NCBI RefSeq assembly: GCF_018882295.1
Contig: NZ_JACVOR010000001.1
Location: forward strand, 496,001-560,000
Origin: Polynucleobacter sp. 80A-SIGWE
GTDB taxonomy: Bacteria; Pseudomonadota; Gammaproteobacteria; Burkholderiales; Burkholderiaceae
DNA: 64,000 nucleotides
Direction: 5' to 3'
Shown: positions 39,670 through 48,786 of the stretch, one piece after another
Numbering within the stretch: the stretch's first letter is position 1
How the letters are laid out: every line of letters begins with the position of its first letter
Translations under genes and position numbers: made by a program
Notes under the pieces: model-generated
Told to the model about the DNA's origin: nothing
Database searches by the model: none
What the model saw: the letters and a program-made list of their open reading frames with translations, nothing else

Positions 39670-40335
39670 ATGAACATGGCTAAAAAAGCCCCTGTGGGTC
39701 AAGTTGCGGCACCCACCCAGACTACCCAAGCTTCTGCTGCTGGGTCCTCAATTGCTTATTCTGCTGATCATCTAGCAAACCAATTCCTCATTGCTATGCC
39801 TGGGATGGTCGACCCCAATTTTGCAGGTTCAGTTATCTATCTTTTTGAGCATACCGAACGGGGTGCGATGGGCTTGGTGATTAATCGCCCCACCGAACTC
39901 GATATGGGTGCCTTATTTGAAAAAATTGAGGTCAAGCTGGAGGCTGAGCCAGTATCTGAACAGCCAGTCTATTTTGGTGGTCCAGTGCAAATTGAGCGTG
40001 GTTTTGTCTTGCACGAACCCACCACAGAGGTGGCATATAGCTCCTCCTTAGCCGTTCCGGGTGGTTTGACCATGACGACATCTAAGGATGTGCTTGAGGC
40101 CGTGGCAACTGGTTCTGGACCCAGCAAGTTCTTAATGACCTTGGGTTATGCGGGTTGGAGTGCGGGCCAACTTGAGGAGGAGATCACCCTCAATGGCTGG
40201 ATCAATGTCCCCTTATCTCAGAAGCAAATGATTGAGATTATTTTTAATACCCCCTCTACCCAGCGCTACGAGCGTACGATGGGTCTTTTAGGATTTGATC
40301 CATCCCATCTATCTGGCGAGGCAGGGCATGCCTGA
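39670..40335 (+). CDS. algH: YqgE/AlgH family protein (UPF0301)
   Basis: A 221-residue protein. After a low-complexity N-terminus of about 30 residues (Ala/Thr/Gln/Ser-rich, longer than in E. coli YqgE), the family signatures follow: NQFLIAMPGMVDPNFAGSVI (about 37-56), EHTERGAMGLVINRP (about 60-74), PVYFGGPVQIERGFVLH (about 99-115), and LGYAGWSAGQLEEEI (about 158-172). The molecular role of YqgE/AlgH is not settled. It overlaps ruvX by 8 nt, and the run algH-ruvX-pyrR-pyrB is a conserved operon in many proteobacteria. The start may be ATG 39670 or ATG 39676. Confidence 0.93.
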   Translation: MNMAKKAPVGQVAAPTQTTQASAAGSSIAYSADHLANQFLIAMPGMVDPNFAGSVIYLFEHTERGAMGLVINRPTELDMGALFEKIEVKLEAEPVSEQPVYFGGPVQIERGFVLHEPTTEVAYSSSLAVPGGLTMTTSKDVLEAVATGSGPSKFLMTLGYAGWSAGQLEEEITLNGWINVPLSQKQMIEIIFNTPSTQRYERTMGLLGFDPSHLSGEAGHA

Positions 40336-40753
40336 GAGCATTAACAAGAGCGCAGAGTTGACGGTCTTGGCCTTTGACTTTGGGACGCGGCGTATTGGCG
40401 TTGCTGTTGGGAATACTCTGACCAAAGCTGGCCAGCCATTGAAGATTATTGAGGAGCCATCTGAGGATCTGCGATTTAAGGCTATTCAGACCCTCATCAA
40501 AGATTGGCAGCCAAATCGGTTGGTGGTGGGGCTGCCATGCCATCCTGACGGAGCTGAGCACGACATGAGTGCCAAGGCCCGCCGCTTTGGCAATCAGTTG
40601 CACGGACGCTTTCAGTTGCCGGTGGAGTGGGTAGATGAGCGCTATACCTCGGCTGTTTTAGAGGGTGATCCCGATATGCGAGACAATTTGGATGCCGAGT
40701 CTGCGGCCTTGATTTTGGAGCAGTATTTTCTTGAAAAGAATTGGATTAGTTGA
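40328..40753 (+). CDS. ruvX: Holliday junction resolvase-like protein RuvX (YqgF)
   Basis: A 141-residue RNase H-like protein implicated in pre-16S rRNA 5'-end maturation, formerly proposed as a Holliday junction resolvase. Motifs: LAFDFGTRRIGVAVGN (about 13-28, with the first catalytic Asp), LVVGLPCHPDGAEHD (about 67-81), and WVDERYTSAVLEGD (about 102-115). The frame is open further upstream, but ATG 40328, overlapping the algH stop, gives the normal family length. The stop is one base before the pyrR ATG. Confidence 0.93.
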   Translation: MPESINKSAELTVLAFDFGTRRIGVAVGNTLTKAGQPLKIIEEPSEDLRFKAIQTLIKDWQPNRLVVGLPCHPDGAEHDMSAKARRFGNQLHGRFQLPVEWVDERYTSAVLEGDPDMRDNLDAESAALILEQYFLEKNWIS

Positions 40754-40754
40754 G

Positions 40755-41261
40755 ATGAATGCAGAGCAGTCCTATCTGAAATTACTAGAGACTTTGAGTC
40801 AGCGCAAAAAGGCTGGCGATTTATTTGAGTTGGCTGGTCTTGCAATGGGTGGGGCTTGGATTGCGGAGCGTTTAGCTGCGGATTTAAATCTTCCCCACTT
40901 TGGAGTAATTAATGTGGCCTTTCATCGAGATGACTATGCCGAGAAGGGTATGACGGCGCTTCGTACCGCCAGCTCGATGTCTACCCATCTTCCATTCGAG
41001 GTGAATGGCGCAAATGTGATTTTGATTGATGATGTTTTGCTCACGGGTCGTACGGTTCGTGCAGCACTCAATGAATTATTTGATTTCGGTAGACCTGCTC
41101 AAGTAGAGTTGATGGTTTTAGCGAATCGTGAGAATCGTGAATTACCAATTTCTGCTGACTTTGTAGGTGAGCAAGTAAGTGTTCCGGAGAATCAAATATT
41201 GATCTTGGAAAAAAATGATGCTGGCAAGTTCAGCTTCCAATTAGAGGGGCGTGCAGAATGA
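40755..41261 (+). CDS. pyrR: Bifunctional pyrimidine regulator PyrR / uracil phosphoribosyltransferase
   Basis: A 168-residue type I phosphoribosyltransferase. The PRPP-binding motif [18 protein letters not shown] (about 92-109) and the PyrR-typical [14 protein letters not shown] are present. In Bacillus PyrR binds pyr mRNA and controls attenuation; in proteobacteria the regulatory role is less certain, while UPRT activity is likely. Start chosen at ATG 40755, one base after the ruvX stop; an upstream in-frame ATG (40731) lies inside ruvX. It overlaps pyrB by 4 nt (ATGA). I see no PyrR-binding attenuator in front of it. Confidence 0.92.
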   Translation: MNAEQSYLKLLETLSQRKKAGDLFELAGLAMGGAWIAERLAADLNLPHFGVINVAFHRDDYAEKGMTALRTASSMSTHLPFEVNGANVILIDDVLLTGRTVRAALNELFDFGRPAQVELMVLANRENRELPISADFVGEQVSVPENQILILEKNDAGKFSFQLEGRAE

Positions 41262-42238
41262 GCGGTATGCATAATTCAATCATCACTCCCGTAAATCAAT
41301 TCAATGCCGCTGGTGAGTTAACCCATTTGCTGACTTTAGAGGGTTTGCCAAAAGAACAGATTCTGCATATTTTGGATACTGCACAACAGTTTGTGAGTGT
41401 GACAGATCCTGCTCGAGAAGTAAAAAAAGTTCCACTACTTCGCGGTAAGAGCGTCTTCAACTTGTTCTTTGAAAACTCTACCCGCACGCGTACTACTTTT
41501 GAGATCGCTGCTAAGCGTTTATCAGCAGACGTGATTAATTTGGATATCTCTACATCCTCTACTGCAAAAGGCGAAAGTCTTTTAGACACGATTGATAACT
41601 TAGTGGCAATGCAGGCAGATATTTTTGTAGTGCGTCACAGTGTTTCTAGGGCGCCTATTGAGATCGCTCAAAACATTCCTGCGCACGTTCACGTAGTCAA
41701 TGCTGGCGATGGTAGTCATCAGCATCCTACTCAAGGCTTGCTGGATATGTACACAATGCGCCACTTTAAGAAAGACTTTAGTGGCCTGAAAGTTGCTATC
41801 GTAGGTGACATTGTGCATAGCCGAGTAGCAAAATCGAACATCTGCGCTTTGCGAACATTAGGCTGTACCGACATTCGAGCGATTGGCCCCGAAAGTCTCT
41901 TGCCGAGCGATCTAGACATGTTGGGCGTTAAGGTCTTCCATAGTATGGAAGAGGGCTTAAAGGGTGTTGATGTAATCATGACATTGCGTATTCAGAAGGA
42001 ACGCATGGAAGCAGGACAAGTTCCAGAGGGTGATGCTTTCTTCAAGCAGTATGGCTTAACGCCTACGCGCTTGGCCTTAGCTAAGTCTGATGCCATCGTG
42101 ATGCATCCAGGCCCTATGAACCGTGGAGTAGAAATTGATTCAGCTGTAGCGGATGGTCCCCAGTCAGTCATTCTCAATCAAGTTACCTTTGGTATTGCGG
42201 TGCGCATGGCAGTAATGTCCATTGTTGCCGGTAACTAG
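41258..42238 (+). CDS. pyrB: Aspartate carbamoyltransferase catalytic subunit
   Basis: A 326-residue enzyme joining aspartate and carbamoyl phosphate, the committed step of pyrimidine synthesis. Motifs: the carbamoyl-phosphate loop [18 protein letters not shown] (about 71-88), [12 protein letters not shown] (about 98-109), [17 protein letters not shown] (about 150-166), and the C-terminal [11 protein letters not shown]. Full length, overlapping pyrR by 4 nt. In related genomes pyrC usually follows; here the next gene is a glycosyltransferase 24 nt on, so the pyr operon ends or was interrupted here. Confidence 0.97.
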   Translation: MSGMHNSIITPVNQFNAAGELTHLLTLEGLPKEQILHILDTAQQFVSVTDPAREVKKVPLLRGKSVFNLFFENSTRTRTTFEIAAKRLSADVINLDISTSSTAKGESLLDTIDNLVAMQADIFVVRHSVSRAPIEIAQNIPAHVHVVNAGDGSHQHPTQGLLDMYTMRHFKKDFSGLKVAIVGDIVHSRVAKSNICALRTLGCTDIRAIGPESLLPSDLDMLGVKVFHSMEEGLKGVDVIMTLRIQKERMEAGQVPEGDAFFKQYGLTPTRLALAKSDAIVMHPGPMNRGVEIDSAVADGPQSVILNQVTFGIAVRMAVMSIVAGN

Positions 42239-42262
42239 TCACTATTGCGAACTACTACGCAA

Positions 42263-43603
42263 ATGCAAAAAAAGAACTGGTTAATCCTGTCGCATGGTTT
42301 CAATATGGATGGTCGGGCATCAAGCCTTACCATTACTGACAAGGTCCCTTATTTATTGGATGCTGGTATTCAGCCTCAAGTTTTTAGTGCCATCACTGGA
42401 ATAAAAGACAGTCGATTTCCGCACAAGCAATTTTTGGCCTGGGGCCCAGCAGCTTTCCGTTTTGATTTTCGTCATTGGATTGCAAACCAGTATGGTCGTG
42501 GACCATTCTATAAAGTTGCTACAGGTTTAGTTTCTTTATTGCTCGCGCCATTTATCGCACTAGAGAAATCCTTTCTTGGCTACTCTAGTCAGTGGTCTTG
42601 GGCAATGCCAGCTTATATGCATGGTTTGCAGCTGATCCGCGAAGGCAAGGTGGATTTAATTTATTCGACTGGGGGTGCTTGGTCTGCGCACTTAGCAGGT
42701 TTATGGCTCAAGAAAAAAACTGGCCTACCTTGGATTGTGGAAATTCATGATCCACTGGTAATACGCCAAAGTCCAATTGATCCCGGATTTGGCAAGCCAA
42801 AAAACCGAGACGCACAATTTCGTCAATATCTAGAAAAGCAGATTTGTAAATATGCAGATTTGGCTTGGTGGTTTACAGATGGTGCTTTGCATTACGCAAA
42901 GGTGCGCAATACCAACCTCAACACACCAAATAATGCGCATGGTTTTATGGTTCTTCCGGGCGCTGAGCCACCAGGAGGATTAAGTAAGTCGAAGATGCAT
43001 CAGTATTCAGACCATCTAAATTTATGCCACTTTGGATCGCTAGCCAATGATCGCTCACTCTCAACCATCTTGAAAGCCCTTGTACCATTATTCAAGAAAT
43101 TTCCTGAGGCTAGGCAGCGGATTCGGATTCATGCTTATGGCGCGCCTTTAGATCCATTGACAAGCGAGTCAATTAAAAATCTTCAGTTCGAAGATGTATT
43201 GCTAGCCCATGGTAGATTGGAGAGAGATCCAGTAACCGGTAAATCGGGTAGAGAGCGCGTAGTAGAAAAGATGCAGTCAGCTGATGTATTGATTCTTCTG
43301 CATGGCAATGATGAGTGGTGTGCTGAGTACATACCTTCCAAGCTCTACGACTATCTATGGACTGGGCGTCCGATTTGGGGTATCACACATCGCAATCCTC
43401 AACTTGATCAGATGTTACTGGAGCGGTCGGCTTATTTGAGCCCTCAAAGCGATATCGAGGCCGTTGAACTTGCTGTGGAAAGAATTTGGTTGGACTGGAA
43501 AAATAGAAGACTAATTGAGCCTAAGTGGTTGCCAGTGGGTGTGAATCAGGCTGCGTATAGAATACTTTTAGAAGTTCAAGAAAAAACCGAAAGAAGCATT
43601 TGA
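42263..43603 (+). CDS. Glycosyltransferase, probable LPS/polysaccharide type
   Basis: About 446 residues. The start is ATG 42263 or TTG 42245; the ATG gives MQKKNWLILSHGFNMDGRAS. The layout suggests a GT-B glycosyltransferase: N-terminal donor-fold segments with YSTGGAWSAHLAGLWLKKKT and VEIHDPLV, and a C-terminal half with LNLCHFGSLANDRSLSTILK, LAHGRLERDPVTG and ADVLILLHGNDEWCAEYIPSKLYDYLWTGRP (split here only for reading), in which the Glu and Tyr-Asp-Tyr resemble the acceptor-end motif of family 4. The sugar is unknown. It opens the surface-polysaccharide region and overlaps the next gene by 4 nt. Confidence 0.75.
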   Translation: MQKKNWLILSHGFNMDGRASSLTITDKVPYLLDAGIQPQVFSAITGIKDSRFPHKQFLAWGPAAFRFDFRHWIANQYGRGPFYKVATGLVSLLLAPFIALEKSFLGYSSQWSWAMPAYMHGLQLIREGKVDLIYSTGGAWSAHLAGLWLKKKTGLPWIVEIHDPLVIRQSPIDPGFGKPKNRDAQFRQYLEKQICKYADLAWWFTDGALHYAKVRNTNLNTPNNAHGFMVLPGAEPPGGLSKSKMHQYSDHLNLCHFGSLANDRSLSTILKALVPLFKKFPEARQRIRIHAYGAPLDPLTSESIKNLQFEDVLLAHGRLERDPVTGKSGRERVVEKMQSADVLILLHGNDEWCAEYIPSKLYDYLWTGRPIWGITHRNPQLDQMLLERSAYLSPQSDIEAVELAVERIWLDWKNRRLIEPKWLPVGVNQAAYRILLEVQEKTERSI

Positions 43604-44499
43604 AAGATCTAGTTCTCTATTGCAAGTCTTATCGCCAAGATTTTCTGCGCTTAAAGCGGTTGCTGGCTTCAATTGATAAATACAACGTCGATCGCATACC
43701 ATTTTATATTTCGACGCCAACTGCCGAGAAGGCATTATTGGAGGGTGTAATCGGTCAGGTGGGTTACATCTGGGTGGCGGATGAGCAAATCGTTGCCTCT
43801 AATCCTCGCGCTGATTTAGTTCGTTACCGTGAAATGTCCGGAAGACTCTCCCAACAGATTATAAAAGCAGAATTTTGGAGATTAGGTTTAGCTGAAAACT
43901 ATCTTTGCTTGGATTCCGATAGCAAATTTATTCGTGATTTTAAAAAATCGGACTTTGTTACAGATGACAATACCCCTTACACCGTCCTGCATCAAAATAA
44001 AGAGCTATTTCAAATTTCAGCTAATCGTGGGCATCTTCAACTGAAGCGAAATCTCGGGATGGAAGCTGAGCGTGTTCAGAAATTATTCAATCGAGTTGGC
44101 CCCAGTTTTTATTGCGCGCCAGCCCCATTCAACTGGTCAGCTAGAGTCTGGCAATCTTTGGATCAAGAGTTTTTACAACCTAAAGGCATTAGCATTTGGG
44201 ATCTCATTACCTCGGATCACCCAGAGTCTTTGATATATGGGGAGGCGGCTTTGAAATATCACGCTATCCCCTTAATTGCAATTGAGCCTTTATTCCGAAC
44301 ATATCACTATGACTGGCAGTTTTTTTTAATGAAGCGTTTGGGTGAAACTGAAACTAAATTAGCAGAAAATTATTTCGGCGTGATTTATCAGTCTGCTTGG
44401 GATGTGGATGACCATTTTGGCGCCACAAAAAAATCACTGCCATCTCGACTATTGAGACGTATTAAGCGTTTGGGTAGGTATTTGCAAAGTTATTTTTAA
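43600..44499 (+). CDS. DUF6492-like protein, possible glycosyltransferase
   Basis: A 299-residue protein starting at TTG 43600, which overlaps the previous stop. It begins KDLVLYCKSYRQDFLRLKRLL, like the DUF6492 family found in polysaccharide loci. YLCLDSDSKFIRDF (about 104-117) contains a DSD pattern that could be the metal-binding DxD of a GT-A glycosyltransferase. A basic amphipathic tail (LRRIKRLGRYLQSYF) could touch the membrane. It lies between a glycosyltransferase and an unrecognised gene, which supports a sugar-transfer role, but no activity is established. The region is richer in A+T than the flanking operons. Confidence 0.55.
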   Translation: MKDLVLYCKSYRQDFLRLKRLLASIDKYNVDRIPFYISTPTAEKALLEGVIGQVGYIWVADEQIVASNPRADLVRYREMSGRLSQQIIKAEFWRLGLAENYLCLDSDSKFIRDFKKSDFVTDDNTPYTVLHQNKELFQISANRGHLQLKRNLGMEAERVQKLFNRVGPSFYCAPAPFNWSARVWQSLDQEFLQPKGISIWDLITSDHPESLIYGEAALKYHAIPLIAIEPLFRTYHYDWQFFLMKRLGETETKLAENYFGVIYQSAWDVDDHFGATKKSLPSRLLRRIKRLGRYLQSYF

Positions 44500-44503
44500 C
44501 TTT

Positions 44504-45259
44504 ATGGATAACTTGCCACCAATTCTTCTTACCTCGAGCGTTATTGCGATGGATCAATCGGTTCATCTCAAAGATGAAAAATTGAGGATATTTCACACTT
44601 TAGAATCAATTAAAAAGTGGTTGGATATATCCCCTAAAAACAAATATGTATTGTGTGATGGATCGGGATTTGATTTCTCTTCGTTAGTAGCGGAGCACTT
44701 TCCAAATGCAAATATTGAATGCTTATCATTCAACAATGATCCTGCTTTAATTAAAATCCATGGGAAGGGGTTTGGCGAAGGAGAAATTATTCGCTACGCT
44801 CTGGAGCACTCGGAAATTCTAAGCGAGTCTCAATGGTTTTCAAAATGCACTGCTAAGCTTTGGGTTGATAATTTTCTAGAATGCACTGCAGAGTGGAACG
44901 GAAAATTTTTATGCCAAGTTTTTTTCTCAAATGCATTTTCCTTGAAGAGGTCTAAACCTGAGTATATTGATACTCGCTTCTACATAGCGGATACGAATTT
45001 TTATAAGGCGTACTTGGCTCATGCCCACATTGATATCGGGGGGGTGAGTGGCATCAGTATCGAGGATAGGTTTCTTGAAATAGCAATGCGTGAGCATCTA
45101 AGCGGCTTTATTTTCAAGAACCCTCCCGTAGTTTGTGGGGTAGGAGGTGGTTCTGGAAAGTATTACAAAGATTCCAGAATTCGACGCGTAAAAGAGAGGC
45201 TCCGTTCGTGGGTAATTTCTCGCAATGAAAAATTTGAGACACTATTTAACAGGCCTTAA
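44504..45259 (+). CDS. Conserved hypothetical protein of the polysaccharide locus
   Basis: A 251-residue protein that I do not recognise with confidence. It has PILLTSSVIAMDQSVHLKD at the N-terminus, YVLCDGSGFDFSSLV (about 46-60) with Asp-Gly-Ser-x-x-Asp that could be a nucleotide-sugar site, CTAKLWVDNFLECTAEWNGKF (about 108-128), and GISIEDRFLEIAMREHL (about 180-196). No signal peptide or membrane helix. It is co-directional with the DUF6492-like gene (4-nt gap), and its end overlaps the convergent waaL-like gene by 14 nt. A cytoplasmic sugar-transfer enzyme is a guess from location. Confidence 0.6.
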   Translation: MDNLPPILLTSSVIAMDQSVHLKDEKLRIFHTLESIKKWLDISPKNKYVLCDGSGFDFSSLVAEHFPNANIECLSFNNDPALIKIHGKGFGEGEIIRYALEHSEILSESQWFSKCTAKLWVDNFLECTAEWNGKFLCQVFFSNAFSLKRSKPEYIDTRFYIADTNFYKAYLAHAHIDIGGVSGISIEDRFLEIAMREHLSGFIFKNPPVVCGVGGGSGKYYKDSRIRRVKERLRSWVISRNEKFETLFNRP

Positions 45260-46640
45260 CGCCACTATTTTTATTTTGCGTGAAATTCTTAGTAATAATT
45301 ATTCCCAGCAGCAATGCCATTACAAAGGCCTGCATTTCTAGCATTTGATCCCTTTGTACCGAGTCTAACAATCCCCTTAAGATCCAAAGTGAGGCGCTTG
45401 CGAATAGGGCCATTCCAAATGGGGCGACTAAGGGCGTATTTGCCCTCAGGGTATTTCGTCCTCGGTACATATAAGTCAAGAGAGTCAATAACAGCAATGC
45501 AGCTCCTGGCAGCCCAATTGCGAGCGCTGTATCTACCCAGGCATTGTGTGTATGCGAGATAAATATCGCAGGTTTACCATTACAGAGTTTCGTAATAGCT
45601 TGTTGATAGGCTTGCTTAGATTGGTCTATACCCATAGGATTTTCAAGAGTCAGGGATGCACCAGATCGTGCCGCCATGACTCGCGCCCCATCCCCATCAA
45701 TAATGCTATCCAATCCCTTTTGAATTGCGGGTGTAATGACTACACCTTTGGACTTAAGAGCAGCCTCAAGGGATCCTATGCCCTCGCAATAGATGCTACC
45801 CGGATCTCCTTCAAATCCAAGTGAAATCCTGGAAAGGATGCCGCCCCATCGATTAGGATCACTTTTGAGTCCAACTTGGTAGGCTCCTGCAATCAGGATC
45901 AAAACCGATAATGTGCCGATGAACTTATTCCTCAAACTGATTTTATTGCCTCCTCCGATAAAGAAGTGTGTGAGCGAGATAAAGAGAATGGCAATTAAAA
46001 CGAATCCTGTCCCCCCTCGACTGGCTGCCAAGAGAGGTGAGCAGACACAGATAATAAGAAGCCCTATGGTTGTTAGCTTAGCAAGTTTAGATTTAGCTTG
46101 ATATAGGAAGTATGTAAATAAAAATATTGAGGCTTGTAGGGCTGTGTATCCCAAGTCTCCATGTATCTCATTTATCCCCCAATAGCCCCAAGGTATAGAG
46201 CCAACCTCGAAGCCCTTTATGAATGAGAGTACCAGATGAATGTAAAGGGGGGTGGAAAATGCGACACCCAAAAAGAGAAGGGTTTTAATTGAATTCTTGT
46301 TGCCTAGAAGTAGCCCTACTCCAGCACCAATAATCGAGAATAGAATGAAGTGCATCCACTCTGCACGAAAGTTGCTAAAAGCAAGTGGATAATTCTTGGA
46401 GAAAAGAATGAGTTGCAGAAGCAGGTAGATGAAGAAAAAGGCTAGCGCTTTATTTTCTTGAAAAAAAGGCTTCCAATGAGGTTTGTTGGCAAAAATTAAT
46501 ACTAGCAGTAGTCCTTCGCATATATATCTGCCGGCAATGGTGTGCGGGATGTTCCATAGCATAATGAGGGTAAATAGCAGAAGAAACAATACAATTTTTT
46601 GCAATCGCTCTAAATTTAAGTTCATTTTCCGCCCATCCAC
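45246..46640 (-). CDS. O-antigen ligase family membrane protein (WaaL-like)
   Basis: A 464-residue protein with about ten or more hydrophobic helices. It also has a large periplasmic loop (about 275-375) containing the Arg/Gly/Cys-rich YCEGIGSLEAALKSKG and, toward the end, ISHTHNAWVDTALAIGLPGA; the H-N-x-W motif is typical of the Wzy_C/O-antigen ligase family. These enzymes join undecaprenyl-linked O-antigen to lipid A-core at the outer face of the inner membrane. It is the only gene in the locus on the minus strand. Neighbouring rhamnose genes suggest a rhamnose-containing glycan. Ligase versus polymerase cannot be decided. Confidence 0.78.
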   Translation of the reverse strand: MDGRKMNLNLERLQKIVLFLLLFTLIMLWNIPHTIAGRYICEGLLLVLIFANKPHWKPFFQENKALAFFFIYLLLQLILFSKNYPLAFSNFRAEWMHFILFSIIGAGVGLLLGNKNSIKTLLFLGVAFSTPLYIHLVLSFIKGFEVGSIPWGYWGINEIHGDLGYTALQASIFLFTYFLYQAKSKLAKLTTIGLLIICVCSPLLAASRGGTGFVLIAILFISLTHFFIGGGNKISLRNKFIGTLSVLILIAGAYQVGLKSDPNRWGGILSRISLGFEGDPGSIYCEGIGSLEAALKSKGVVITPAIQKGLDSIIDGDGARVMAARSGASLTLENPMGIDQSKQAYQQAITKLCNGKPAIFISHTHNAWVDTALAIGLPGAALLLLTLLTYMYRGRNTLRANTPLVAPFGMALFASASLWILRGLLDSVQRDQMLEMQAFVMALLLGIIITKNFTQNKNSGVKAC

Positions 46641-46741
46641 ATAATATTCGTATGATTATTGCTCAGAATCTGACTCAAGGCTTGAATTCGTGGGTGCTGA
46701 AGGTAAAATCTACCCTTATAAAAATACAGTAGTTAGAGAGA

Positions 46742-47806
46742 ATGTTTATGATTTTAGTGACTGGCGGAGCCGGTTTTATTGGTGGCAATTTTGTTTTGGA
46801 TTGGTTGGCTAATCCAAAAGCCGAAGGTGTCATTAATCTCGATAAGCTGACTTACGCTGGCAACTTGGCCACTCTCGATTCACTAAAGAATGATCCGCGC
46901 CATATCTTTGTTCATGGTGATATTGGTGATAAAGAGTTGGTAACGAATTTGTTGGCAGAGCATCAGCCGCGTGCGATTATCAATTTTGCTGCTGAGAGCC
47001 ATGTGGATCGCTCAATTCATGGACCTGCTGAGTTTGTAACTACTAATATTGTAGGTACCTTTAATTTGTTGGAATGCGCGCGTGATTATTGGAATGGTTT
47101 GGACGCAGCAAGAAAGAATGTTTTTCGCTTTCATCATGTGTCCACTGATGAAGTTTATGGCTCCTTATCTGCTACTGACTCCGCATTTACAGAAACGAAT
47201 GCCTATGAGCCCAATAGCCCATACTCCGCCTCTAAGGCTGCCTCTGATCATTTGGTGCGTGCCTGGTTTCATACGTATGGCTTCCCAGTAGTTACAACCA
47301 ATTGCTCAAATAACTATGGGCCTTATCACTTCCCAGAGAAGTTGATTCCGTTAGTTATTCTGAATGCACTCAATAGCAAGCCGCTGCCAATCTATGGTGA
47401 TGGCCAGCAAATTCGCGATTGGCTTTATGTGGGGGACCATTGCTCTGCGATTCGCGAAGTTTTGGCCAATGGCAAATTGGGTGAGACCTACAATATTGGC
47501 GGCTGGAATGAAAAGGCCAATATCGATGTAGTTAAAACCATTTGCGCAATTTTGGATGAGCTAAAGCCTCGTTCCGATGGTAAGTCATATGTAGATCAAA
47601 TTACTTACGTCAAGGACCGCCCCGGTCATGATCGTCGCTATGCTATCGATGCAAGCAAGGTTGAGCGCGAGCTTGGTTGGCGACCTGCAGAGACCTTTGA
47701 CACGGGCATTCGTAAGACAGTGCAATGGTACCTAGATAACCCGGTTTGGATTGAGGGTGTAGTCAGCGGATCTTACCGTGACTGGCTCTCTAAGCAGTAC
47801 AGCTAA
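46742..47806 (+). CDS. rfbB: dTDP-glucose 4,6-dehydratase
   Basis: A 354-residue extended SDR enzyme, second step of dTDP-L-rhamnose synthesis. Motifs: NAD-binding [18 protein letters not shown] (about 4-21), [12 protein letters not shown] (about 81-92), [11 protein letters not shown] (about 132-142) with the Thr-Asp-Glu catalytic trio, [12 protein letters not shown] (about 160-171), and [15 protein letters not shown]. Full length. The start is ATG 46742 or ATG 46748, with GAGAGA just before. First gene of rfbB-rfbD-rfbA-rfbC. Confidence 0.97.
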   Translation: MFMILVTGGAGFIGGNFVLDWLANPKAEGVINLDKLTYAGNLATLDSLKNDPRHIFVHGDIGDKELVTNLLAEHQPRAIINFAAESHVDRSIHGPAEFVTTNIVGTFNLLECARDYWNGLDAARKNVFRFHHVSTDEVYGSLSATDSAFTETNAYEPNSPYSASKAASDHLVRAWFHTYGFPVVTTNCSNNYGPYHFPEKLIPLVILNALNSKPLPIYGDGQQIRDWLYVGDHCSAIREVLANGKLGETYNIGGWNEKANIDVVKTICAILDELKPRSDGKSYVDQITYVKDRPGHDRRYAIDASKVERELGWRPAETFDTGIRKTVQWYLDNPVWIEGVVSGSYRDWLSKQYS

Positions 47807-47813
47807 AGAGTCA

Positions 47814-48776
47814 ATGAATATTCTCGTATTTGGCAAGGATGGCCAATTGGGAAAAGCGTTTCACGAAGAGTTGGAAGTGCGCACTTCGGCTCTTCTTGCT
47901 AAGCCCCTGATTCAGTATGTTGGACGCTCCGAGTGTGATTTGGCTAATGGGGTAGCGTTGACTGGATTGCTCAATGATTTTCAGCCTCAACTTATTATTA
48001 ATGCTTCAGCATATACAGCAGTTGATAAGGCGGAGACAGATTTCAATTTAGCTTTTGCAATCAATGCGAGAGCTCCAGAAATCATGGCTCAATATGCTAA
48101 CGATCGCAATGCTACCTTCTTGCATTACTCAACTGACTATGTATTTGATGGTGAGAAATACGGTTTTTATCTAGAAGATGATTTGCGTAATCCATTGAGT
48201 GTTTACGGTAAAAGTAAGGCTGCGGGCGAAGAGACCATAGCACGGATTTTTGCCTCTGTTGGAGGCAATGGCCAATACGCAATTTTCAGAACCAGTTGGG
48301 TATATGGTGGGGGCAGTAATTTCATTCGCACGATTTTGCGTTTAGCTAAAGAGCGTGAAGAGTTGAAAATTATCCATGACCAATTTGGTGTTCCCACGAG
48401 TGCCGATTGGTTGGCGCAAGTGAGTCTGAACTTGGCCTTAGATGAGCATGTGCACTTAAGAAGATTCACATCCGGCATCTATCACGCCGTACCGGCCGGG
48501 GAAACTACTTGGCATGGATTGGCATGCTTGGCCGTGCAGACAGCTTTAGATGCCGGCGTCAATCTGAAGGCTAACCCAGCAACCATTAAACCGATTCTGG
48601 CTTTGGAATATCCATTGCCCGCCCCAAGACCCATGAATTCAAGGATGTCCACAGATAAGCTCCATCAAGTGTTTGCAGATTGGGGTGATATGTCAAAATT
48701 GGAACAATTAAATCAGCCTTGGGATAAGGCTGTCCGGTCTTATGTCGCTAATTTGGCTAAAGACGGACTTATCTAG
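47814..48776 (+). CDS. rfbD: dTDP-4-dehydrorhamnose reductase
   Basis: About 320 residues from ATG 47814, 7 nt after rfbB; the frame is open upstream but only from there does it align with the family ([16 protein letters not shown]). Motifs: [11 protein letters not shown] (about 63-73), [18 protein letters not shown] (about 101-118), [15 protein letters not shown] (about 120-134, with the Tyr and Lys of the SDR catalytic pair), and [13 protein letters not shown]. It makes dTDP-L-rhamnose in the last step with NAD(P)H. rfbA begins 10 nt after it. Confidence 0.95.
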   Translation: MNILVFGKDGQLGKAFHEELEVRTSALLAKPLIQYVGRSECDLANGVALTGLLNDFQPQLIINASAYTAVDKAETDFNLAFAINARAPEIMAQYANDRNATFLHYSTDYVFDGEKYGFYLEDDLRNPLSVYGKSKAAGEETIARIFASVGGNGQYAIFRTSWVYGGGSNFIRTILRLAKEREELKIIHDQFGVPTSADWLAQVSLNLALDEHVHLRRFTSGIYHAVPAGETTWHGLACLAVQTALDAGVNLKANPATIKPILALEYPLPAPRPMNSRMSTDKLHQVFADWGDMSKLEQLNQPWDKAVRSYVANLAKDGLI

Positions 48777-48786
48777 AAAGAATGCT

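Noticed and set aside
40731-40754. Longer start for pyrR at 40731
   Set aside because: It would overlap ruvX; ATG 40755 right after the ruvX stop gives the normal family N-terminus.
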